Shown: one piece after another, positions 57,790 through 64,000 of the stretch
How the letters are laid out: each line of letters starts with the position of its first letter
Numbering within the stretch: position 1 is the stretch's first letter
NCBI GenBank assembly: GCA_028293125.1
Contig: JAQGPJ010000034.1
Span: 1-64,000, forward strand
Direction: 5' to 3'
From: Verrucomicrobiales bacterium
Lineage (GTDB): Bacteria; Verrucomicrobiota; Verrucomicrobiia; Verrucomicrobiales; V1-33
Length of the DNA: 64,000 nt
Program-made: the position numbers and the translations under genes
The notes under the pieces: model-generated
The model's database searches: none
What the model was told of the DNA's origin: nothing
What the model saw: the letters and a program-made list of their open reading frames with translations, nothing else

Positions 57790-58656
57790 CTAAATCGAAC
57801 TCCCGGACCATTTCAGCTTATCCCGGAGCACCTCGTAAAAGGAGTCCTCACGGAAAGCGATCAGCGGCACTGTCCACGGGGCTTTCCGCAGGATCACCGG
57901 CTGGTGCCGTGCCAGCGACCACGCATTGCCGCCATCCACATTGAGCAGCACCTCATCCACCGGATCCACCGGCAGGATCTCCAAGGTGATATTATCATTC
58001 ACCACAAAGGAGCGGTTGGACAGCGCATGCGGACAGATGGGTGTCAGACAGAAGACACCGGCTTCGGGATTGATGATGGGACCACCGGCGGAAAGGCTGT
58101 AGGCGGTGCTGCCGGTGGGGGTTGAGATGATGAGTCCGTCCCCGCTGTAGCGGTTGAGGAAATCCCCGTTCACCTTCACTTCGAGATGGATCAGCCGGGA
58201 AAAGGTGCCGCGCGTGACGGTGACCTCGTTCATTCCACCCTCCACATAACAGGTGCCGTCCTTGTCAGTGAACTCCGCCTGCACCAAGCCCCGGTGGGAA
58301 AGCCGGTAATCGCCTGACAGCACCGCGGTGACAAACCGGGGGATCTCCCGCTCCGTGGAGGTGGTCAGAAACCCCAGGTGGCCGGTGTTCACCGCTGCCA
58401 GCGGCTTCACGCTGGCACCCAGCAGGCGGGCAGTCCGCAAAATAGTGCCATCGCCTCCCAGCACCACGATCACGTCGGCACCGGCGGCAAGCTCCTTCAA
58501 TGAAAGCGGCTCCGGCGCACCGAGCAATCCCGCTGCGGCCTCCTCCAGAATCACTTTTGCCCCTTGGGCGGTAAAGGCATCCTGCAGACTGCGCACATGG
58601 TGTGCGGCCTCGGATTTGGTGGGGTTGGCGACAATGCCGATGACCGGGTGCTCCAT
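57790..58656 (-). CDS. nadK: NAD kinase
   Basis: A 288-residue ATP-NAD kinase that makes NADP. It has the family GGDGTILRTAR loop, NTGHLGFLTT, GGMNEVTVTRGTFSRLI (NE motif), SGDGLIISTPTGSTAYSLSAGG and the C-terminal DPVDEVLLNVDGG. Length is normal. It follows the cell-division operon after 130 bp on the same strand. Confidence 0.93.
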   Translation of the reverse strand: MEHPVIGIVANPTKSEAAHHVRSLQDAFTAQGAKVILEEAAAGLLGAPEPLSLKELAAGADVIVVLGGDGTILRTARLLGASVKPLAAVNTGHLGFLTTSTEREIPRFVTAVLSGDYRLSHRGLVQAEFTDKDGTCYVEGGMNEVTVTRGTFSRLIHLEVKVNGDFLNRYSGDGLIISTPTGSTAYSLSAGGPIINPEAGVFCLTPICPHALSNRSFVVNDNITLEILPVDPVDEVLLNVDGGNAWSLARHQPVILRKAPWTVPLIAFREDSFYEVLRDKLKWSGSSI

Positions 58657-58786
58657 GCGGGAAATGTGGGGTTGCCGTGCGCATCCCCTATGGGCGAGGG
58701 CCGGCGGACACGCCAGGGAAATCCCGGGGGCCCGCGAAATTCCATAATGCCGCCGGATGGGATCCGTGCTCCCTCCCAGCGTCCTG

Positions 58787-59944
58787 TCACCGGGGGTGAA
58801 TTTCGAAATCGTCCTCCGCCAGACGGGTTTGACGGTGAATATTGAGGAGAATGCCCACCGCGGCGAGACAGGAGAAAAGATTGGAGCCCCCGTAGCTGAT
58901 AAAAGGCAGCGGCATGCCTTTGTTGGGCAGGCAGCCGGTGGTCACGCCGATATTGATCGCCGCCTGTCCCACAATCAGGGAAATCAAACCGAATCCCAAA
59001 AGCTTGCCAAAGCGGTCAGGCGCCTGAATGGCGATGCCCATGCCGCACAGCCCCGCCATGGCAAACAGGAGGAGAACGCCCGCAGTGCCCTTCAGGCCCA
59101 ATTCCTCCCCCACGATGGCAAACACCGAATCCGTGTGCGGCAAAGGCAGATAATACATCTTCTGCCGGCTCTCTCCCAGCCCCTTGCCGTCCACGCCGCC
59201 GCTGCCGATGGCTATAATGGCCTGCGTCTGCTGGTAGTTCATGTCCTTGATTTCAGCCTTCAGTTTGCTGACGTCGGGATCATCGAGGTGCAGGAAGGCC
59301 GTGACGCGTGCTTTGCGGTTCTCGATCTGATTGATAGTCGCGCCCAGCAGCACGCCGCCCAGCAGCACCGCGCCCGCCATATAAACCAGCCGGGTGCCGG
59401 CCAGAAACAGGATGCCCGCGCAGGCGAGAAAGATAAGCGAGGCCGTGCCCAGATCGACTTCCCCCGCAATCAGGCCCACCGGGACAGCGATCACTCCCAG
59501 CGGATAAATGAATCCCCACAGAATGTGCTTCCGCCGGTCACGGAAACGGGTGCACCAGGCGGCCAGCCCAATAATGGCCGTGATCTTCGCCAGTTCCGAA
59601 GGCTGTCCCTGAACATTGCCCACACCCGGAATGCGGACAGCGATCCAGCGGCTGGCACCGCCCTTGGTGACACCCAGGCCAGGCACATAGCAAAGAATCA
59701 GCAGCACCACCAGCACCCAGAACACCGGCCAGGCCCAGCGCTCAAGCAGGTGATAGTCGGTGAACGCCAGGATGCCTGCCACGCCCAGTCCCAGCATCAG
59801 CCATGCCGCCTGACGGCTCACACTGGCCATGGCGTCCGCCTGCCCCTCCAGACTGTAGGCCCCCGTGCTTTGCAGCATCACGAATCCCAGCGCTGTCAGC
59901 AGCAGCACGCTGATAACGAGAAATCCGGCAAGTCCGCGGCTCAT
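58787..59944 (-). CDS. ftsW: FtsW/RodA-family SEDS peptidoglycan glycosyltransferase (FtsW)
   Basis: A 385-residue SEDS-family glycosyltransferase with about ten transmembrane segments, working with a class B PBP at the septum. The key motifs are present: GGASRWI, PSELAKITAIIGLAAW, GEVDLGTASLIFLACAG (catalytic Asp region), TDSVFAIVGEELGLKG and the C-terminal GMPLPFISYGGSNL. The position after murD in a dcw-type operon supports FtsW rather than RodA. The ATG (59942-59944) is directly preceded on the minus strand by a CCAG repeat that occupies the ribosome-binding position. Confidence 0.92.
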   Translation of the reverse strand: MSRGLAGFLVISVLLLTALGFVMLQSTGAYSLEGQADAMASVSRQAAWLMLGLGVAGILAFTDYHLLERWAWPVFWVLVVLLILCYVPGLGVTKGGASRWIAVRIPGVGNVQGQPSELAKITAIIGLAAWCTRFRDRRKHILWGFIYPLGVIAVPVGLIAGEVDLGTASLIFLACAGILFLAGTRLVYMAGAVLLGGVLLGATINQIENRKARVTAFLHLDDPDVSKLKAEIKDMNYQQTQAIIAIGSGGVDGKGLGESRQKMYYLPLPHTDSVFAIVGEELGLKGTAGVLLLFAMAGLCGMGIAIQAPDRFGKLLGFGLISLIVGQAAINIGVTTGCLPNKGMPLPFISYGGSNLFSCLAAVGILLNIHRQTRLAEDDFEIHPR

Positions 59945-59970
59945 GGCTGGCTGGCTGGCTGGCTGGCTGG
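59945..59970 (-). repeat. (CCAG)6.5 simple repeat directly upstream of the ftsW start codon
   Basis: 26 bases of perfect GGCT/CCAG repeat lie immediately 5' of the ftsW ATG, where a Shine-Dalgarno sequence would be. Slippage would change the distance between any upstream ribosome site and the ATG. Confidence 0.9.
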
Positions 59971-59993
59971 AAAAAGGATGGCGGACGGACGGA

Positions 59994-61094
59994 TCAGTGA
60001 CGGACAGTGATCTTCAGCACCTGGCCCAGCTGCAGCTTGCCGGGGTCCGAGATGTTGTTGGCCCTCATGACCTCCGACGGTGAAAGTCCGTAACGGCGGG
60101 ACACATTGTAAACAGTGTCCCCCTTCTGCACAACGTGCGTGCGGCTGCCTCCGCCGCTCTGGGTGGAGGATTTGGGTTTGGAGGTGTCGGACTTTTCCTT
60201 TGTCTGTTTGGTTTTCGGCGGATGGTCCCCGTCCTCATTCACCCGGCCGGCGCGTGGGACGCTTTTCTCCCTGGCTTTCTCCTGGGTTTTCGAAGCCGTG
60301 CGCTCCAAGGGTTTGGCACTGGCGGGGGAGGACCGGGGAACGGAATCCTCCTCCACTGCATGGTCATCACGCTGGTACGGATTCTCCTGACCGGTCTTCA
60401 TCGCAAACCCGCGGGCCCCGGGTGCCTGACCGTTGGTGGCGGCGAGGACAGCGACCGGGGGAGCACCTGTGCGGGGACCGGTGCCGGGCGTGGGGGTGAT
60501 CACGCGCTGGTTCGCCTGGGGAATCGTCAGATGGGTGCCGGCGCGGAACTCCATCCCGGGGTTGGCAGCCTCCAGCTCCTTCATCGTGATGCCGTATCTG
60601 GCGGCGACCAGCACCTTGCTTTCGCCCGGCAGCATGACGTGGACCTGATATTGGTTGCCACCCGTGTCCACAGGAGTGTCCTCGGAAACCTCCCCGGCAC
60701 GGGGCGCTGCGGCACCGGCGGCCACAGCGGCCGCCAAGCCGGTCGGATTGGGCGCTGCAGGGTGGCTGGAATCATTGGCCGCCACCGGGCGGGCGGGCGG
60801 TGGCACCGCGCTGGCATTCGCCTGGCGGGTGGCCTGCTGCTCGGCATTCTGATCATCCTTCCCAAAGACATGGAAGGCGAACAGACCGCCGACGGCGACC
60901 AGATGCAGCACCAGCATCACGGCGAAGGCACGGGACATGCGGATCTGCGGCTGATCCGGATCCCAGTCCTCCTCATGCTGCCGCGCCAGACTGGCGGGCA
61001 GGCGGTGTCCATGGTCGCGCGCGCTGGCGGGATTCCAGATGCGGGCGGAAAGCCGGCGCAGCGTGCCGGTGATTTCGGAGGCTGATGATTTCAT
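59994..61094 (-). CDS. LysM-domain membrane protein in the division operon
   Basis: A 366-residue protein. One transmembrane segment (VMLVLHLVAVGGLFAFHVFG, about 58-78) follows a cytoplasmic N-terminus. Two LysM peptidoglycan-binding domains lie in the periplasm: about 145-195 (QYQVHVMLPGESKVLVAARYG ... LTIPQ, shortened here to VMLPGESKVLVAARYG) and about 320-366 (HVVQKGDTVYNVSRRYGL ... VLKITV). A long Lys/Ser/Pro-rich linker joins them. Its ATG overlaps the murD stop (ATGA), so translation is coupled. Probable role: a septal wall-binding factor. The frame is open upstream to 61286 but within murD. Confidence 0.85.
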   Translation of the reverse strand: MKSSASEITGTLRRLSARIWNPASARDHGHRLPASLARQHEEDWDPDQPQIRMSRAFAVMLVLHLVAVGGLFAFHVFGKDDQNAEQQATRQANASAVPPPARPVAANDSSHPAAPNPTGLAAAVAAGAAAPRAGEVSEDTPVDTGGNQYQVHVMLPGESKVLVAARYGITMKELEAANPGMEFRAGTHLTIPQANQRVITPTPGTGPRTGAPPVAVLAATNGQAPGARGFAMKTGQENPYQRDDHAVEEDSVPRSSPASAKPLERTASKTQEKAREKSVPRAGRVNEDGDHPPKTKQTKEKSDTSKPKSSTQSGGGSRTHVVQKGDTVYNVSRRYGLSPSEVMRANNISDPGKLQLGQVLKITVRH

Positions 61095-62434
61095 GGCATG
61101 GTCGGCAGTTGCTGGACAATTTGGCGGAAGACATCCCCGCGGTGGGCATAGCTGGTGAACATGTCGAAGGACGATGTTCCCGGGGCGAAAAGAATGGACT
61201 GGCCGGGGGCTGCGGCGGCGAAGGCACGGCTGACCGCCTCCTCCAGACTGGCGCAGGGCACACAGGGAGCGGCGGAGGCCCAGCACTCCGCCAGGGCGGG
61301 GCCGATCTCCCCGATGGTGAAAACATGGGAGGTTTTCTCCGCGATAAGCGGCAGCGCGGGTGTGTAGTCCAGACCTTTCTGCTTGCCGCCGGCGATCAGC
61401 ACCACCGGCTGCTCCTGACCGCGCAGAGCGCTTTCCATGGCGTGCGGATTTGTGGCCTTGGAGTCATTGAGGAATTCCCTTCCCTGCACCGTGCCCACAG
61501 GCTCGCAGCGGTGGGGCGGTGGCACAAAGCTGGCCAGCAGCGGCGGCAGAGTCTTCAAGGGCACGCCCCAGGCGGTGACCGCAGCGAGAGCGGCCATGAT
61601 GTTCTCGGCATTATGCCGCCCGCGCAAAGGAGTGTCCGCCAGGGTGATGACGGCGTGGCCGTGATGCCGGATGACCCCGCTGTCATACGTCCAGTCCGTG
61701 TCCTGACGCCACGCGCTGAAGGTCACCGGCCGGGCAGCCAGAGGGGGATAGGTTTCAGCTCCGTTGATCACGGCGGTGTCGGACGGTGACTGGCGCTCAA
61801 AAATTCGAAGTTTCGCCGCGCGGTAGGCCTTCAGTGAGGGATGGCGGTCCAGATGATCGGGCGCGAAGTTCATCCACACCGAGACCCGGGGCTGGAAAGT
61901 GTCGATCAGTTCCAGCTGAAAGGAGCTGACCTCCACCGTCAGCACGTCCAGCGGGTCATCCGCCAGCACCACATCCGCCAGGGCACGGCCATAATTGCCG
62001 CAGGGCACCGTGCGCCGGCCGGAGACGTTCAGAAGGTGGGCGATGAGCCCGGTGGTGGTGGTTTTGCCATTGGTGCCGGTAATGGCGATGATGGGAACCG
62101 GACTCTGGCGGGCGGCGAACTCGATTTCACTGATGCAGGGCAACCCGGCCTCCGCCATGCGGCGGGCCAGCGGCCAGGAGGGATCAATGCCGGGACTGAG
62201 CACCGCCAGATCAAAACCGCCGCCGCCGGTGAGCGCCGCCGGGCCTGTGAAAACCGTGAATCCCTCCTCCCGCGCCGTCCTGGCCGCAGCCTCCAAACGC
62301 GTGGCCTCCCCGTCGTCCAGCAGCGTCACCTCCGCTCCCAGACGCTGCGCCAGCCGCGCCGCCGCCATGCCGCTGGTTCCCATGCCCAGGATGGCGTGGC
62401 ACTGGCCGGAATATTTGGATGAGGTGGCAAGCAT
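61091..62434 (-). CDS. murD: UDP-N-acetylmuramoylalanine--D-glutamate ligase
   Basis: A 447-residue Mur ligase that adds D-Glu to UDP-MurNAc-L-Ala. The N-terminal Rossmann part has ILGMGTSGMAAARLA, the ATP site is ITGTNGKTTTTGLIAH, EVSSFQLELI is the Mur consensus, and HNAENIMAALAAV and NDSKATNPHAMESAL complete the family motifs. It lies 7 bp after mraY on the same strand and overlaps the LysM gene by ATGA. Confidence 0.95.
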   Translation of the reverse strand: MLATSSKYSGQCHAILGMGTSGMAAARLAQRLGAEVTLLDDGEATRLEAAARTAREEGFTVFTGPAALTGGGGFDLAVLSPGIDPSWPLARRMAEAGLPCISEIEFAARQSPVPIIAITGTNGKTTTTGLIAHLLNVSGRRTVPCGNYGRALADVVLADDPLDVLTVEVSSFQLELIDTFQPRVSVWMNFAPDHLDRHPSLKAYRAAKLRIFERQSPSDTAVINGAETYPPLAARPVTFSAWRQDTDWTYDSGVIRHHGHAVITLADTPLRGRHNAENIMAALAAVTAWGVPLKTLPPLLASFVPPPHRCEPVGTVQGREFLNDSKATNPHAMESALRGQEQPVVLIAGGKQKGLDYTPALPLIAEKTSHVFTIGEIGPALAECWASAAPCVPCASLEEAVSRAFAAAAPGQSILFAPGTSSFDMFTSYAHRGDVFRQIVQQLPTMP

Positions 62435-62441
62435 GGCGTTT

Positions 62442-63581
62442 CTAGCGGAGTTTCAGCGTGGCCAGGCCCAGCATGGCGCAGAGCAGGCTGAGGATCCAGA
62501 AGCGGACAATCACCTGGCTCTCCTTCCACCCCTTCAGCTCGAAGTGATGGTGGATCGGCGTCATCTGGAAAAGCCGGCGCGGGGCACCGTAGATTCTGCG
62601 GGTGATCTTGAACCAGCTGACCTGCATCATCACGGACAGGGCCTCCATGACGAACACGCCGCCGGCGATCAGCAGGACGACCTCCTGCTTGCAGCAGATG
62701 GCGACCGACGCGATGCAGCCGCCGATGGCCATACTGCCGGTGTCACCCATAAAAACGCGGGCCGGATAGCAGTTGAACCACAGGAAGCCCAGGGCGGCCC
62801 CCATCAGTCCAAAGCAGACCGGCACGAGTTCGCCGGCCAGGGAGTTGTGCTCGATATTCAGATAACCGGCGATCTTCACGTTGCCGGTGACATAGCAGAA
62901 AATGCCGTAGGCCAGGGCGGTGCTCACCGTGCAGCCGCTGGCCAGGCCATCCAGTCCGTCCGTGAGGTTCACCGCGTTGGAGCAGCCCACGATGACGACC
63001 GCGAAGAACACGACCGTCAGCCAGCCCATGTTCTGCACCTCGAACAGTTCCTTTTTGATGAAGGGAAGCTGCAGGTGCGCGAAGTAATTCTCCTGTCCCG
63101 GCAGCATGTAGAGCACGCAGCCGGCCCCGAGCCCCACCGCCCACTGCACTGCCAGCTTGCCCCGGCTGCTGACCCCCCTGGAGTTTTTCTTGCTGACCTT
63201 GAGGTAGTCATCCACATACCCCAGTGCCCCCAGACCCAGGGTCACGAAGAGCGTGATCCAAAGGAACATATTGTTCCACCGGCAGCACAGCAGCGCTGCA
63301 ATCACGAGGGTGCCGATAATCAGCACGCCGCCCATGGTGGGGGTGCCGGCTTTTTTCCCGTGCAGCTCAAAGAGTTTGTTGACCTCCTCCCGGGTGCGGA
63401 TGGGCTGACCCATTTTGAGGGAGATCAGCCGGCGGATCACGCGGTCGCCGAACATCACACTGAGCGTGAAGGCGATCACCAGGGCCGCAACCGCGCGGAA
63501 GGTCTGGTACTGCAGGACGTTGGTAAGCTTAGACACGAAGCCGCCCCGAGTGTCAAAAATTTCGAAGATCCAGTAAAACAT
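62442..63581 (-). CDS. mraY: Phospho-N-acetylmuramoyl-pentapeptide transferase
   Basis: A 379-residue integral membrane transferase that makes lipid I from UDP-MurNAc-pentapeptide and undecaprenyl phosphate. It has GTPTMGGVLI, GYVDDYLKV with the catalytic DD, NAVNLTDGLDGLA (NxxNxxDGxDGL), FMGDTGSMAIGG and the cytoplasmic TPIHHHFELKGWKE. About ten transmembrane helices. It follows murF by 3 bp and precedes murD by 7 bp. Confidence 0.96.
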   Translation of the reverse strand: MFYWIFEIFDTRGGFVSKLTNVLQYQTFRAVAALVIAFTLSVMFGDRVIRRLISLKMGQPIRTREEVNKLFELHGKKAGTPTMGGVLIIGTLVIAALLCCRWNNMFLWITLFVTLGLGALGYVDDYLKVSKKNSRGVSSRGKLAVQWAVGLGAGCVLYMLPGQENYFAHLQLPFIKKELFEVQNMGWLTVVFFAVVIVGCSNAVNLTDGLDGLASGCTVSTALAYGIFCYVTGNVKIAGYLNIEHNSLAGELVPVCFGLMGAALGFLWFNCYPARVFMGDTGSMAIGGCIASVAICCKQEVVLLIAGGVFVMEALSVMMQVSWFKITRRIYGAPRRLFQMTPIHHHFELKGWKESQVIVRFWILSLLCAMLGLATLKLR

Positions 63582-63584
63582 GGT

Positions 63585-64000
63585 TCAGGCGGCAGCGGAT
63601 TCGATGACTTTTTCCATGGCGGCGGAGCGGCTGCCCTTGACGAGAATGAGGTCGGCGGGCGTGGCGGAAGCACGGAGCCAGGCCGCGCATTCCGTCTGGC
63701 TGGCGAAAGCGGCATGTCCGGCGGGATCAGCCCCGCTTTCCAGAAAACCGCGGCTGATCAGCCCGGCATCCCCGCCGCCCACCACGCAAAGGAAATCAAT
63801 GCCCTCCCGGTTGGCGGCGGCGCCCAGCGCCAGATGCTCCGCCGGTGCGGTGGGTCCGATCTCCCCCATGCGCCCCAGCACGGCGATGCGCCGGCCTTCG
63901 CAGGCAAAGCTGAGCAGGGTGTCCAGGGCGGCGCGCATGGAGTCGGGGTTGGCGTTGTAGGTGTCGTCGATAAAAGTCAGCCCGGCGGCTTTCCGCATCT
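63585..64000 (-). CDS. murF: UDP-N-acetylmuramoyl-tripeptide--D-alanyl-D-alanine ligase, C-terminal part
   Basis: The C-terminal 138 codons of MurF; the rest lies beyond the right edge of the window. FIDDTYNANPDSMRAALDTL is the diagnostic Mur ligase C-terminal segment (DxYNANPxSM), followed by RIAVLGRMGEIG and LVKGSRSAAMEKVI (KGSRxxxME). It is the first visible gene of the murF-mraY-murD-lysM-ftsW operon. Confidence 0.93.
   Translation of the reverse strand, partial: MRKAAGLTFIDDTYNANPDSMRAALDTLLSFACEGRRIAVLGRMGEIGPTAPAEHLALGAAANREGIDFLCVVGGGDAGLISRGFLESGADPAGHAAFASQTECAAWLRASATPADLILVKGSRSAAMEKVIESAAA

Overview
The window reads as a chromosomal segment from a GC-rich member of the Verrucomicrobia (PVC superphylum). 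The evidence is the mix of genes: LL-diaminopimelate aminotransferase for lysine/peptidoglycan synthesis, a DUF1501 plus DUF1549/DUF1553 pair typical of Planctomycetes and Verrucomicrobia, a secreted beta-propeller sensor kinase, large secreted proteins with discoidin-like, LamG, CotH and thrombospondin type 3 modules, and a Tat-type gluconate dehydrogenase subunit 3. This is inference from gene content; no marker phylogeny was possible.

Layout. 0.4-5 kb: manC, a repetitive lipoprotein, an EIIA-type PTS protein and a CLC channel whose reading frame carries an in-frame TAG. 5-12 kb: a 1048-residue secreted repeat protein and pyruvate carboxylase, back to back around a Fur-box-like palindrome. 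12-20 kb: HU-like protein, a frameshifted gluconate dehydrogenase subunit 3, dapL, then tig-clpP-clpX and alanine dehydrogenase. 20-25 kb: rhodanese, L,D-transpeptidase, a ferritin-like/ATP-grasp fusion and a nuclease-like protein. 25-36.3 kb: a probable regulon of DUF1501/DUF1553 proteins, two secreted proteins, a propeller histidine kinase (split by an in-frame TGA) and its NarL-type regulator. Three intergenic regions here carry the same CCCCGnnCGGGG palindrome. 36.4-37.1 kb: IS701-like transposase and hydrolase remnants. 37-41.8 kb: zinc-ribbon protein, VanZ, BrnT/BrnA, VOC protein, rppH, trmD. 42-46.8 kb: a 1584-residue CotH/lamin-tail protein. 46.9-48.7 kb: a toxin-antitoxin island. 48.9-51.3 kb: DUF374 acyltransferase and xylulokinase. 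51.5-56.6 kb: metH. 56.7-64 kb: a cytochrome P460 lipoprotein, a broken small membrane gene, nadK and a division/cell-wall operon (murF-mraY-murD-lysM-ftsW).

The most unusual feature is metH. Its 1709-codon frame has about 420 residues inserted exactly in the linker between the cap helices and the cobalamin-binding domain, and the insert holds a zeta-toxin-like P-loop domain. A second theme is the 25-36 kb cluster: the sensor kinase and its likely target proteins share a homologous discoidin-like domain and a common operator-like palindrome. A third is gene decay: four premature stops (CLC, kinase, a small membrane protein, a transposase) all fall where Trp is expected and are each one G-to-A change from TGG.
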